Source of the DNA: Myotis daubentonii
Taxonomy: Eukaryota; Chordata; Mammalia; Chiroptera; Vespertilionidae
Direction: 5' to 3'
Length of the DNA stretch: 64,000 bases
Assembly (NCBI RefSeq): GCF_963259705.1
Contig: NC_081842.1
Span: 87,722,433 to 87,786,432 of the forward strand
Shown here in pieces: positions 12,006-24,964 of this stretch. Position numbers and translations under genes: made by a program. Under the pieces are notes generated by a model that had not been told where the DNA came from, made no database searches, and worked only from the letters and a program-made list of their open reading frames with translations. The first letter of the stretch is position 1. Every line of letters starts with the position of its first letter.

Positions 12006-12261
12006 AGCAAGTAACTCAATAATTGCTGATAGAACAAATGAATAATTGAATAAATAGGTTAGTGAGTAAAGGTATCTAGCTTAAGAGTTTATTTAACTTT
12101 ATGTTTTTATCTTAGTTAAAAATACAAATGAAACTAAAGAAGAAGGCAGATCTATTATCAAATTCTGTCTATTAAAATGTTAATTATGCTCTTAAGGATT
12201 GTCAGTTACCCAGTTTCTTCATATTCCAGTTTCTAACATGTTAGTGGACTGCTATGACCAC

Positions 12262-12430
12262 CACTACTACTAGCAGAAAATATTGATTGAGCATTTTCAA
12301 TGTACCAGGCGCTGTTGTAAGCATTTTATATTTATCCACTCATTTACTCTCACAATAATCCTATGAAGAATAAAGCAGATAATAAAACTGAGGCACTGAA
12401 AGGTTAAGTAACTCCAGTAATCAGGCTCCG
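12262..12430 (+). repeat. MIR SINE, well preserved
   Basis: 'tattgattgagcattttcaatgtaccaggcgctgttgtaagcatttta', then 'cactcatttactctcacaataatcctatgaagaa', then 'aactgaggcactgaaaggttaagtaac'. The whole MIR core and the conserved central domain are readable. Confidence 0.88.
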
Positions 12431-13640
12431 GATATTATATTGCTTAATGTCTTATTTAAATTAAATTTGCACTGCAATGTAATAAGAGTTGGGCCTCAAG
12501 AAGGGCATGACACTGAAAGGCTAGCAACAAGGAAGACATTGTGTATGGCACAGCCCTGTTGAGAAAGTAAACTGAACTAGACAGTTAAAAATACTTTTCC
12601 TAAGCAATATCCTAGATATTAACAGTGAACAATAGAGTACTCTAAAATATGTTACCTCATTTTTCAAGCAGTGTGTATCTATTACTCCAACTGGTGGTCC
12701 CAATGGATTCCTTATAAAGGGTTTTATGAGAAGGTACCTGGAAATGGAAGCACAGGGCGGCTTCATGAAGAGGCTCCTTTTAAATATTAGTAATTGAGAC
12801 AATACATGTTTTTTTTAAAGGTAGGAACAAAACTGTTTCTGCTTCCTTGGTATTCAATACTTTTATCCCTTTATTTCAAATTAAGCGAGAAGCATTAGTT
12901 AGGAGGCTTAGTTCTCAAGAGTTCTAACCATATACAAATGCGACTCAGGTGGTTTCCTCTCCAGGGGCCCGAATCAAGTAAAAGAGAGAGGAGCCAGGCC
13001 AGCAGGTCTTGTGGTTTCCATTGTTTCGTTTGGCTAAGGCTGCAGCCTTTGGCTTGTTTCATACACTTACGGAGAGGCAAACCTCAAAGGTTTGGCTAGA
13101 ACTTTACAAGTTATTTGTGAAATTCCCAAAGACAGAAAAATAAGCCGTTGAGCTTTGGGTGAAAAATGTAGCACTGTGTTTTTAATGGAAATTCTCATAA
13201 CAACTGTCCTCCTTCAGGTATATAGTTTCCACCCTCAGGATTTGTTGCTTTAAAGTGTGCATTTTTATATATGTTCTTATAGTTTTTTCCTCTGGAGGAG
13301 GCTCTCAACAAGAGTAGAATAAAAATTAAAATATGAAAGCAGGTATAGAACAGTAGCAAGAGTCATTGAAATAGTATGCAGGTCAAGAGATCAGGGGATT
13401 TAGTCTTAGATTGTCACCAAGAACAGATTTAATCTTTCATAGGCCACACAATCTTAGTTCTATGTCTATAGCTTTATTATGCCATGTAAGATGATCCGAG
13501 TTAATTATACTCTTTTATTTATGGTACATTCTCTTCAAATTCCATCTTTTCATTGTTTTATAGTTTCCTCTTTTACTCTCTCTAGCTTTTAATCTCTCAC
13601 ACAGAAACTCACTATAATTTGTATGGGTGATGTTTGGGGG
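12431..13640. other. Unique sequence
   Basis: AT-rich. A CpG-bearing, GC-richer patch at 12920-13080 contains a possible minus-strand splice donor (GTAAGT, 13063-13068), but no supporting acceptor or recognisable protein was found. Confidence 0.35.
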
Positions 13641-13749
13641 TAGCTTTTGTATAAGTCAAGAAAATAAAGCCCTCTGGTGTTTCAAACTGAGAGAATTTCA
13701 TACAAGGAAATTGCTTTAAGGCTGATAAGCTGAACAACAGATGCTAAAG

Positions 13750-14200
13750 CCGAGTTAGGCAAGAACAGGAAGCCCTCACGGTATTCAGTAAATTCCTTGC
13801 AGCAACACACCAAATATGGCATATATTGTCTCCGAAATGAACAATGATCTTTAGTTCACAGGGAAAATCTCAAGATGGCCCAGCATAGGAGACCCATGGA
13901 GACATCCCATAAATGGGAGGGATCTTAGTGTTCATGATCTTTATCTCCCAATTTCTGACACCATGCATCTCATTAAGGGATCAAGCTTGCTCCTTGCTGT
14001 TCTCCAGAAAAAAAGTGAACATCATCAATATAATTGACCTGTGTGATGTTATGTGGAATGTGCTGATAATTATTCTGTAAATACTCTATTGTGGCAGAGA
14101 GCGGGAACATGGTCTGAGTTCATTTTCTTTCCATAAACTCTTGATCACAATTAGAGACAGATGCAATCTTGTAGCCATCACTGCTACCAGGATGTTTGTG
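13750..14200 (-). pseudogene. Endogenous retrovirus pol relic (reverse transcriptase)
   Basis: On the minus strand, codons at 14021-14032 read YIDD, the retroviral reverse-transcriptase catalytic motif. A typical ALCHN segment lies upstream in a different frame. The two are separated by a frameshift, and stop codons interrupt both sides, so this is a dead fragment. YIDD with that upstream segment fits a gammaretrovirus-like (ERV1) class better than L1, whose motif is normally FADD/YADD. Extents are approximate and related sequence may continue to about 14.75 kb. No LTRs were paired with it. Confidence 0.55.
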
Positions 14201-14794
14201 AGCAGCCCTTACTTGATCCTCCAAATACTGGCTTGTGACCAGTGTTTTACCTCAAGCAATTGTACTCTTAATGCCTCTGCCTGTCACAGAGTACTATTAT
14301 TTCAATTTTCAGTTGCAAGGAGGTTATCACTGTGTTAAGGAAGAAGCAGATGAGTATTACAGTCTCAGTATTCCATTTTAGGGTCTGTTTCCTGGAATTA
14401 CTCCCAATATTAGTTATTATATTAGTCATTCTCCAATAAGAAAACCACTCTAGAATTTCAAGTAAGAAATTCCACATACAGAATTAAACAGATGGTAGAA
14501 AAGTTGAGAAGACAAACAGACGGTGAAGCAAATCAGAGATTGGCAAAAGAAGACCAATAGCAAAGGAGACAGCAAGAGATCACTATAGACCCCCTTGGGT
14601 CTGAAATAAGGCCTTGAAAGGGATGGTGTTCATCAGATTTTAGATATCAGGGAAATCTGGCAGGTACCAGACCATGTCAGCAACTGCTCTGTAGGAGTTA
14701 GGGCCACAGAGATAGGCCCTGTCTAGTGAAGAGCGAGAACCATGGAAAAGATATTGCTACTACTGAAAATTGACCACACCAAACAGAGAAGGAG

Positions 14795-14795
<1 letters not shown>

Positions 14796-14850
<55 letters not shown>
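14796..14850. repeat. (GA)n microsatellite
   Basis: About 26 GA dinucleotides with one interruption near the right end. Confidence 0.97.
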
Positions 14851-14869
14851 TTTCATTCCCTTAATCACT

Positions 14870-16060
14870 TCTCCTGATGTTTATGTTAATGATCATCCTT
14901 GGTGTTATGTGTTCACTGCTAGTACATAGTGTAGTATGGTTCCACAACAATTTACATATTAATTTTTCTAATGATGACTACCCAAGTTGTCTTCAGATCC
15001 CTAATAATATAATCAATGCTTCAAAGAATATCCTGAGGTTCCCTCATGAACTTTGTTACATTTATCTTATGAAGAGTGGAATATTGAGTGTTGGGCTATA
15101 TGAATATAAATCTCATTAGGTATTGAATATTTCTTCAGAATGACCACTCTGGTTTATATTGCACTGAAATGGAATATTTTTGCCACATTGTCACCAATAA
15201 TTAATCCTGATGAACCTGAAGATTTTTGTAAATCTAAGCTGTATATCACATACTCATCCATGTTTTAATTGCATCATTTATTTGTAAGAATTTCTTCAAA
15301 TATCTGTTAACCATTCAATTTCCCTTCCGTGTGTTGCTTCATAATAAGTTGAACTATTTTTCTAATGTGTATCCTGTTTTTTGGTTTTGTTACTGCTTAT
15401 TTTGCAAATTCCTTTAGTATTCTATATATTCATACCTAGTTGGTTCAATTCCTGCAAAAATATTCTATTGTAGTATTTATTTAGAGTGATTATTGGGTAT
15501 GATATTTTTTAAAATTATGTTTTGATATTAAAAATCTACACTTTTTGGTTTATGTTCTGGGTCTTGATAAATAAAACATTCCCTAATACAAATGTACAGA
15601 AATATTCCCCTATGTACTCTTCTTTTACCTTTATAACTTTATAGTTACTTAGTCCCATAGTTTACCTTTGTTTGCAGAAAAAGTAAATTTTTTGTTCCAA
15701 TTAGTGTATCAGGATTGCTTTATACCATATACAAAACACTCCATCTATTCCAAAATGAGTGGTATTTGTGACCCTTCTATCTTGTTCCTTGTGTATATCT
15801 GTCAGTAACTAGGATAGTTTTACATTGTTTTAAAATGACAGTTGTATAGTTTATTTAATAAACATCATATAAGATAAATAATGATTTTTGTGGCCTTTTA
15901 CTTTCTCTTAATTTTGGAAATTGATTCAGCTATTTATGATTTTTTTTCCTATACACCTTTTGTAAATGATTATTTTGATTAGTATTACAGTCAGAAATTA
16001 TAGCTCTACATATGTTGATTTTTGAAAAATCTATTCGGGTTTTTGGTCAGTTTTGTTAAT
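14870..16060 (-). repeat. Antisense L1M fragment
   Basis: The plus strand shows the antisense signature of old L1 3' regions: 'gttgggctatatgaatataaatct', 'ttatattctatatattcat' and runs of T-rich text with 'tttgcaaattcctttagtattctatatattc'. It is diverged and has no open frame. Subfamily and exact ends cannot be set by eye. Confidence 0.5.
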
Positions 16061-16339
16061 ATTCTGTGCAGCGTCTACCCCATTCCCAAGTGGAGAAAGC
16101 TAAGATCCATTCCGTCTGCAGAGGTGCAGCGGGGGTCTTCACTGGCTGGTGCCTGTCCTCCCTATGATCTTGTTCAGCCTCAGCAACTAAGTCAGCCAAT
16201 GCTGGAAGCATGAGGCTGGAAGGCCAAGTGCCATCCTCTGAAACCAGAGGGAAGGGGGATGCCCTGGTATCAATGAGTCCACATAACGTGCTGTTCACAG
16301 CTGGTCTTGAGCATCATGAAGCGTTGGTTGTGTGCAAGA

Positions 16340-16460
16340 ACGGCACTCTTTGCTTGATATGTAATGGTTCATTAAGCCTCACGCATCATATGCAAAATAC
16401 CCCATCTATCCCCAAAACAGTGAAACTTGTTAAAGGTTACTGAGACACTGGGAAGGAAAG
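16340..16460 (+). repeat. Probable MIR relic
   Basis: 'gcttgatatgtaatggttcattaagcctcac' and 'ccccaaaacagtgaaacttgttaaaggttac' follow the MIR consensus with heavy divergence. The preceding 16060-16340 is moderately GC-rich and unassigned. Confidence 0.45.
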
Positions 16461-19440
16461 TAAATTGGATTTTTTTTAAAGTCTGGCATCTGGAATATTA
16501 TGTGAAAGCTCCTGATTTTTAAACAGTGTCAACCAATTCAAATGTTTTAACACACAACCACCATCAACAACAAAAATTAATATCTTTGTCTTACAGACGT
16601 AAGTGAATGTCAGACTGAAGCAGATTTAGAATCTGGTGCTTTTTCAAAGGAATGTTTACTTATAGGTATTATTCTGTGGAATAATGTGCTAGAGTACAAA
16701 ATAATATGTTTATAACAACAATATCCTGTGTAAGCAATGCAGTAGCACCTTTGATGTTACACAGTTGTAGAAACTGGTTAAAAACCAAACCCTATATTCA
16801 GTAGATTTGGAAACAGGCATACAGGCTTAAGGGGTAAAAGGAAGGCAAATAAATAAATAGATAAATAAATAAATAAATAAATAATAAATGTTAGGGTAAT
16901 TTATTTTATCTTTGCCATTCTTAAACACTTGCTTAACTTCAAATTTTAAAAGTGCTGCAAGTTAATGCTCAATGTCAAACAGAAACAAAATAAATAAAAC
17001 ACATCCTTATAGTAGAATAATAACTAGAAGGGATTCAGTGGAGAAGCTGGAAGATGTCAGGTATATGACCAAAACTGGAATGGTAATAAAAAGCATTACA
17101 TGAAATCGTAAAATGAGAGCACCTCATTCCTTCGGAGGAGACTATCAAACAGGTCCCATAATAGCTGATCTGTCAATCTAGTGATCTGACTGATGCAGTT
17201 CCCTGCCCTTGTTTCAATGACCCTCAGAATGAAAAGCGACAGTGCTATGTGGATGTCCCCGTGTGTGTGCATTTATATATAAGATTGCCAACACTTGTAC
17301 TATTTTTCTTAGGATAGTCTGTTTTTTAGACTTCATCATTCTTATATTTTGTTGTCTAAAAAATAAAAATCCTTGTTTTTCTCAAATAAATTATGATTGT
17401 GAATATTTTTAGTTTCAGTTTCTTTTTTCTGTTCTTAACAAAAAAAATACTTTCCTTTTTTTGGAAAAATAAAAATTTGTTGGTTTAATAATTCTTTAGA
17501 ATTTTTTGGTTCAGAAAATACAAAATTCTGAAAACTGCTGCTGCTGAGTTATTTCTAATAACTCTGTGTCTATCAAATCACACCTTCTCCTGCACTTAAT
17601 CTTCAGTAACCTGCACTAACAACCTGAGGCTGGTTGGGAGGGAGGGGTCGGTATGGGCACACCTAGGGTGACTGATCTAATTTGATCAACCCCAATGATC
17701 ACTTTACTTAATACCCATTTATCTATTAGGAAAGGCAAACTTTTGACCTGTATCTGAGCTGCTTTTCTTTTCTGTAGCTTCTGGATTACTAAATTTGTTC
17801 TTATTAAATTATTTTCTAAATTTATATTTAGTTCATATTCTGTCAAAAGAAAAGGAAATGTATAATGATGAAATTGTTTAATTCTTGGATGGAATTTTGA
17901 GAAAAATCTATGAATTTTACACATTTCCTGACTGAAGCAAATGGTTCTGACAAACCTATCACCTAATCTCTTTTGAGGCAATAAGTTTCTCACTGATCTG
18001 CTCTGGAAGACTGAGTGATAAGTAATCAGCTACCATAAAAATGAATCCACAGCACTGTGTTTTGGAAACTCACAGTAAAAAATAGCAAACAAGAAGATAA
18101 TTATCAATTACTATTGATTTCTATCTTTGAAAAGAATTTACAAGACAGTAGATAAAATGATAAATTCATTAAGTATATTTATATATACATATATATATAT
18201 TAGCAGTCACATGAATAACAAAAGTAGTAACAATATTTCTTATATTGATAGCCAGAGAAAACTAAAATGCATTTAAAACATTTTTTTTCAAAAAAAACTA
18301 ACTGACATTATTTCATGTATTTTATATAAATTTTATCACTTACAAATTAATGCTTTTTTTCTCTTCACCTAGTGTTGACTATCTTAATGAAATAAAAATA
18401 TTTCATTATTTATTATCTTATGTACTTGTTTTGGTTTTATTTAATATTCAGTTGAACCATTCTAAATACATCATAATAAAAAAGCTATGTTAAATTCAAT
18501 AAAAAATAATATTTTGAAAGGTACCTAGTATGCAAATGAAATGTATTTTATTGGGACATATTCATTCATGTTATATTTTTGCATATTTATTTCTTCTCTT
18601 TCATCATTCAAAATTGATTACATACATCATGAAAATTGCACCGATCTGATAAATTTGGATCAATGAGCATTCAAAAATGTGACCTTTGAATAAAATAAGA
18701 GAAGAAAAAAAAACAATTTTTTTTGCTTCATTATTATATGCCACGTGTTCTGCTAGAGGATATATATGTACATACATTTAAATCATCGTAACAATCTTAT
18801 AAACAATCATTATCTTCATTCAAAGAAAGAAAACTTACATTAAGAGATTTTTTTAAATGCCTCGGTAAACATTTTTATTACTGTAGATGGGAATTCCAAA
18901 CCCAGCTCTCCTTTCTGTCTCCTGCTTCTGTCTATGATTAACTTGTATCAGACAGACTTTCTGCCAAGACAATACTAAAGGTGGCCAAATTTAAGACAAA
19001 GAAGCCAGCGAACAGCAGTTGAAGGTATCTTTGCGCATACAGGAAGCCAGGATTCCAGGGGCCGCAATCCTGAAAAGACAGGAAATACAATGAGGAAAGC
19101 CTTCCATTACCACTATTTTTTTTTCTTTCACTTTTGACATTTGCAAATTTCCAAGACAGAATAAAGATGCGGAAGAAAAAACAGCATCATGTATTTTGAG
19201 GCCAACTCACTGAGATAAGAAGGGAAAAATAATAGAGTCATGGTTACCATGGTAGTGGGAATTTGAGAATCAAATTGGGAGAAAAGGGAGTCATGGAGAA
19301 ATGAAGTGACATTTGGTACACCTTTCGCCTCAAGTTTGCGCCAATTAATAATTTTTTCAGGAAGGTGTAATTAGTTAAGAAACTAAGAGGAAAATTATTG
19401 GTAAAGGTTTAAAAACACTACGACAGCATTAACAATCTGA
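16461..19440. other. Long unique AT-rich interval
   Basis: Very AT-rich, especially 17300-18850. It contains an (AAAT)n run at 16848-16888. A 125-codon minus-strand open frame at 17616-17993 has no recognised motif. No repeat family could be assigned with confidence. Confidence 0.4.
16848..16888. repeat. (AAAT)n microsatellite
   Basis: About ten AAAT/AAATAG units. Confidence 0.95.
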
Positions 19441-19499
19441 TAGGGCTAGGCTGTACATTAAAAACAGGAATCCTGGGAATCATTTCAAGACGGTGGTGT

Positions 19500-19696
19500 G
19501 TCCTGGCTGGGAAGATCAGTTGGATAGATAGAGCATCATCCCAATATGCCAAGGTTGCATGTTTGATCCCCAGTCAGGGCACATATAAGAATCAACAAAT
19601 GAATGCATAAATAAGTGAAACAACAAGTCAATGCATCCCCCACCCTGTCTCCCTTCCTCACTCTCTAAAAATCAATAAATAAAATATATTTTTTAA
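19500..19696 (+). mobile_element. VES-related SINE inside L1M 5'UTR
   Basis: tRNA-like head 'tcctggctgggaagatcagttggatagata', degraded B box (GTTTGATCCCC), short CT-rich body and A-rich tail. Flanked by an imperfect duplication of the L1 sequence: AAGACGGTGGTGT (19487-19499) and AAGATGGTGATGT (19697-19709), which also shows that the host is the L1 5'UTR. Divergence of the duplication indicates an older insertion. Confidence 0.85.
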
Positions 19697-22128
19697 AAGA
19701 TGGTGATGTAAGAAGATCACAAACTCACCTTCTTCCAAAACAAATCAACAACTACATGTGAAATAATTCCTTATGAGTGGGACCTAAAAACTAGATGAAA
19801 GGAGCCTCCACAACAACAGACAAAAGAATAGTGCTGACATGGGTAAAAGAGGCAGAGATATGATTTCTCTGAGAAAAAGAAACACACACACACACACACA
19901 CACCAAGTGCAGAGATTCATAATTGGAAATGATCTCAAAAGGTACGGAGCATTCCCTGAAGAGTGAGACACTTAAATTCTACACCAGGCACCCTAAGGTC
20001 ACATTTGTTGCACAGAAAAGAGGAGCCCCCAAACACCTGGCTTTGAAATCCAATGGGGATAGTGTACAGGAAAATTATAAAGCTGTAGAGAACTGAAAAC
20101 CTACTCTGAAGGGACTTGCATGAAGTCTGCCTCGACCTGGAAATCATCACAAAGCACCAGATTGAAAAGCACATAAGCCATGGGTAAGGAGACCCACTTA
20201 CTAACCTTAAAGCATCTGCTGGAGAGGTAGAAACCAGCTGGGACTCTCCACAAGGACTGTGATGCAGGCAGGAGACATTTTTGTAATCTCAATCTATCTT
20301 GCTAATACTGCTGCTAGCAGGTGGCACTTTGGAATTTCTACTCTAACCTGCTGGGGCCAGTGGGCATGCCCTGCTAAAAACCCCACCCACCAGGATGCGG
20401 CAGCAGTTGCCTGTATGTCCCACCACTAAGCTGCATGCCAGCCCTTCCCACCAACACATTTGAGCCATGGTCCCCTACCGTAACAGGAGGGCACATGCAA
20501 CCCTCATAGAACCAGTTGAACACTTGGCTCTTGAAGACTTGAACTTCTGGGCCTTACAGGACATGTTCTACATAGGCCACTCCTTCAAGTCTGGGAGAGG
20601 TAGCTGATTATGTAATATGTAGAAACAAATACAGAGAGTTAGACAAAATGAAGAAATAGAAAAATATGGTCCAAATGAAAAAACAAGATAAAACCTCAGA
20701 AAAATAACTAAACAAAATGAAGATACACAATTTTTCTGATAAAGACTTACAAGTAATGTTCATAAAATGATCACTGAACTTGGAAGAAGAATGAATGAAC
20801 ACAATGAGAACTTCAATAATAATTAGAAGAAAGTGTTAAACAAAAATTATAATTTAAATGAAAAAAAATATACTAGAAGGATTCAATAGCAGGTGAGATG
20901 AAGTAGAAGAACAACTCAGTGAGCTGTCATACAAAGCAATGGAATTCACAGACAGAGCAGCAAAATAAAAAATAAAATTTAATGTGAAGATGCCTTAAGG
21001 GATTGGGGAGACAACATCAAGTGAAATAATATTTTTATTATAGAAGTCTCAGAGGAAGAGAGAGAAAAAACTTTAGAAAAAAATATTTGAAAATATAATA
21101 GCTTAAAACTTTCCTAATCTGGGGAAAGAAACAGATACCCAGGTCCAGAAAGCCCATAGAGTTCCAAATAAGTGGAACTCAAAGACACACACACAAAGAC
21201 ACATTGGAACTAAAACAGTAAAGTTAAGGGTAAAGAGATAATCCTAATAGTAGCATGAAAAAAAAACTTGTTCAATACAAGGGAAACCCAATAAAACTAT
21301 GAGCAGATTTCTTCCATAGAAACATTATAGGCCAGAAGAGAATGATACGCCAACTTCATAGTGCTGAGAAAATGCTTCCAACCAAGATTCTCAATCCAGC
21401 AAGGTTATAATTCATAATTATAATAAATATTTTTCACATAAGCAAAAGTTGAAACAGTTCATCACCATTAAAAAAAAAAAAGTAGTTCATCACCACTACA
21501 GTGGTTCCACAAGAAATATTCAAGAGACTTCTTTAAGCTGAAAATGAATGGCACTAAGAATAAAAAAAAAACTATGAAAGTAAATTTCTCACTGGAAAAG
21601 GTAAATATGTAATAAAGTTAGTGGATCAATTACTTATAAAGCAAACATTAAGGTTAAAAGACAAAATAGTAAAATTACAATAATTAGTTAAGGTTTGCAT
21701 GAAATAAGATATAAAATGTAGGGAGGGTGAGTGAAAATGTAAAGTTTTAGAATGTTCAAATTAAAGTTGCTATAACTTAAAATAGACCACTATTTACACA
21801 AGATGTTATATGTGACTACCACAGTAACCACGAAGAAAAAAATTACAGTAACAATTTCAACAATAAAGATTTCCAAAAATTAAAAAAAAATAAAAAATAA
21901 AACAAATAAACAAATAAAAACTTATAGTAAACATAAAATAAAATGAGAAAAGAATCTAAACATAACACTAAAAATCCCCATCAAACCACACCACAAGGGA
22001 AAGAAACAGAAAGGAACTACAAAAACAGCAGAAAACAAATAATAAAATAGCAATATGTGTATATATTTACCAATAATTACTTAAAATATAAATTGATTAT
22101 TTTTTTGTCAATCAAAAACATGAAATGG

Positions 22129-22614
22129 CCCTGACTGTTGCTAAGTGGTTAGGGCATTGGCCTAGAGACCCAAGGGTACAGGATTAGATTCCCAGTCAAG
22201 AGCACAAACTTTAGTTGCCAGGTTCAGTCCCTGGCCCCAGTGTGCAAGGCCAACCAATCTATGTGTATCTCTCAGGTTGATGTTCTCCCTCTCTCTCTCC
22301 CACTCTCCTCCTCCCTCTCTTCCACTCTCTCTAAAAATCAACAGAAACAGATCCAGAGACAAAAAAGCATCGATCAGACCATCACACCTCAGAGGGAAGG
22401 AAGGGGAGGGCGAGGGTAAGGGGAGAGATAAACCAAAGAACTTGTATGCATGCATATAAGCCTAACCAATGGACACAGACAATGGGGACAGGGGGAGGGC
22501 ATGAGTGGGGGGTGAAGAATGGGTGATAAGGACACATATGTCATACCTTAATCAGTAAAGAAAAAAAATTAATTCAATGGAAAATATATCCTCTGGGGAG
22601 GATTTAAAAAAAAT
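22129..22614 (+). mobile_element. VES SINE with an L1 3' tail nested in it
   Basis: SINE head at 22129-22250 and CT-rich body to about 22340. Then comes a bat-type L1 3' end (22365-22575: 'acttgtatgcatgcatataagcctaaccaatggacacagaca', G-rich stretch, 'ccttaatcagtaaag', A tract). After it the SINE resumes with its hairpin tail ATCCTCTGGGGAGGAT (22588-22603). A near-perfect 10-bp duplication, CATGAAATGG (22119-22128) and CATAAAATGG (22615-22624), brackets the whole composite. The order of events is therefore SINE into L1M, then L1 tail into SINE. Confidence 0.75.
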
Positions 22615-23230
22615 CATAAAATGGCTGAATGGATTTTTAAAAAAAGGAAATACATCTACATGCTGCCTACAAGATACTCACTTCAAATATAAGAACACAC
22701 ATGGATTGAAAGTGAAGGGATGAAAAAAGATATTTCATGAAAATGAAATTGGAAAGAAATCTGTAGTACTTATATCAGACAAAATAAACCTTAAAATAAA
22801 AACTGCAATAAAAACATGGAAGGGTATTAATAATAACAAAGGGCTCAATTCAGCAAAATGATATAACATTCATAAATGCATCAACATAGAAGCACCAAAA
22901 TATATAAAACAAATATTTACAGAACTAAAAGGAAAGAATGAAATCAATGCAATAATAGTAGGGAACTAACATCCCACTTCATTAATAACTAGATCATCCA
23001 GACAGAAAATCAATAAGGTAACATCAGCCTTAAAGAAAACATTAGATCAGAAGAACTTCATAGATATAATAGAATATTTCATCCTAAACCAGCAGACTAT
23101 ACATTCTTCTCAATAGTACATGGTACATCCTCCAAGATAGATTCCATTAGGCAACAAATAAAGTCTCAGGAAATTTTAAAATATTAAAATCATATAAAGC
23201 ATCTTTTTTAACCACAATTGAAAATAGAAA

Positions 23231-23613
23231 TCCTATCTAATAAAGAGGGAATATGAAAATTGACCATCACACATCACAAAAATGGCAGCACCCCTAGCCA
23301 CAAGATGGCAGTGTCCAGTGGGGGGTGGGGGGGCGGCAGGTACATGGTGCAGCCAGACCCACCCTCAGCCCTCCAACCTCTCAGGCAAGCCTTGGATGGC
23401 AGCTGCCCAGCCTCCCAGGGCCGTCAAAGGCCCAGGTAATCACGGCCGGCCGAGGCTTGCGCTGCCTGCAGTGGCAGCAGCAGAGGTGTAATGGGGGTGT
23501 CACCTTCTCCTGATCGCCGGGTCACCTCCCACCCCTGAGGGCTCCTGGACTGTGAGAGGGGTCATGCCGGGCTGAGGGATCCCCCTTCTGGTGCATGTGC
23601 ACTGGGCCTCTAG
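23231..23613 (+). mobile_element. Non-autonomous Helitron in L1M
   Basis: Starts TCCTATCTAATAAAGAGGG at 23231 and ends GGGCCTCTAG at 23613, with host A before and T after. GC-rich body with no protein of its own. The internal open frames are by-products of GC richness. It is closely related in body to the copy at 55558, with the same 'gtggcagcagcagaggtgt' stretch. It splits the L1M ORF2. Confidence 0.95.
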
Positions 23614-23975
23614 TTAATAATAATAAGAAAACTTGAAAATTCACCCAAAAAATGGAGATTAAACAGCATGCTACTGAACAATCAGTGGGTCACTGAAAAA
23701 ATTAAAAAATAATTAGATCAAAATAAAAACAGAAACACAGCATACCATAATCTATGGAATATATTAAAAATGGTACTAAGAGGGAAGTTCATAACAACAT
23801 AGACCTACTTCAAGAAACAAGAAAAATCCTAAATATATAATCTTACTTAACACCTAAAGGAACTAGAAAAAGAAAAAATAAATAATAATGCCACAATTAG
23901 TAAATGAATAAAATAATAAAGATCTGAGCAGAAATAAATAAAATAGAGACCAAAAAGGCAATAAAAATAATGAAT

Positions 23976-24190
23976 AGCTGAAACCGGTTTGGCTCAGTGG
24001 ATAGAGTGTCAGCCTGCGGACTGAAAGGTCCCAGGTTCGATTCCGGTCAAGGGCATGTACCTGGGTTGTGGGCACATCCCCAGTAGGAGATGTGCAGGAG
24101 GCGGCTGATCGATGTTTCTCTCTCATCGATGTTTCTAGCTCTCTATCTCTCTCCCTTCCTCTCTGTAAAAAATCAATAAAATATATTTTT
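23976..24190 (+). mobile_element. Young VES SINE
   Basis: Perfect pol III A box TGGCTCAGTGG (23990-24000) and B box GGTTCGATTCC (24034-24044), 'gatcgatgtttctctctcatcgatgtttc' body, CT-rich region and a T/A tail. Flanked by an approximate duplication AATAATGAATA / AAAAATGAATA (ending 23975 and 24203). Sequence is very close to the copy at 1479. It interrupts L1M ORF2. Confidence 0.93.
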
Positions 24191-24964
24191 AAAAAAATGA
24201 ATAAAACTAAGAGCTGGTTCTTTGAAAAGATAAAGAAAACTGACAAACTTGAATTAGAATAACCAAGAAAAAATGAAAGAGGGAACAAACAAACAAACAA
24301 ACAAAAAAAGGACACAAATAAAGTTAAAAATGGAATTGGAGAAGTTACACTAACCAATTGGATAATCTAGAAGAAACTGATAAATTTCTATATACAGACA
24401 GTGGTTGCCACCAAGTTAAATTTTTCCAGGTCTCACAAAAGACAGAAATAAGATACTAAAACCATGAGAAAAATAATACACAATAGAAAAAAAACACCAG
24501 TAATAAAGATTTTTAAGTTATCAGAAACAAATTTTAGTAAAATTTTAATTAAAATGTTTAAAATTGTGAAAAAAGAAATAAAATTATGAAAACCTTTACC
24601 ATAGATATGACATCTAATGATAAAGCAGATGAATATTTTTGCAACAAAAGGTACAATTTCTGATATTAATAACCATCGTTATGTTTAATAGCAGAAGAGG
24701 AGAATAGTGACTCGGAAATTTCTGTGTAAGAAAGAATATCATCTATTTCTCTTTTTAAGTTCATTACACTTGATATTATTTCTCTTGTGAAACAACTTGT
24801 TGAGTTTCTTATAACTAACTTCTCACGTCATCTCAACGTAACTATCACTTTTAAGAGAGGCTTTCTTCAAAGGCCCCATTTAATAGAGGAGTCTCACTCT
24901 ACCTATCTATCCATCACCCTTTCATCTGCATGCCCCTCAAAACACTTGTCAGTACAAAAGACTA

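Larger units (their letters stand above)
19440..24430 (+). pseudogene. Old L1M element, 5'UTR to mid ORF2, multiply interrupted
   Basis: A single plus-strand L1 can be followed across this interval. The 5'UTR starts near 19487 with AAGACGGTGGTGT / GATGTAAGAAGATCAC and runs to about 20.5 kb. ORF1-derived sequence covers about 20.6-21.45 kb, including 'ccaaccaagattctcaatccagcaagg'. ORF2 sequence covers about 22.6-24.42 kb ('ctaagagctggttctttgaaaagataaa', 'gataaatttctatata'). All frames are broken. Insertions inside it are SINEs at 19500, 22129 and 23976, an L1 tail inside the second SINE, and a Helitron at 23231. The ORF2 3' half and 3'UTR are missing. Confidence 0.75.

Noticed and set aside
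20500..21450. HAL1 (ORF1-only L1 relative)
   Set aside because: ORF2-type sequence continues to about 24.4 kb in the same orientation, so a full L1M fits better.
24000..24045. Functional tRNA gene
   Set aside because: A and B boxes belong to the VES SINE; no cloverleaf acceptor pairing.
23863..24357. 164-codon minus-strand open frame
   Set aside because: Reverse reading of the VES SINE plus L1M sequence; low-complexity LF-rich product.
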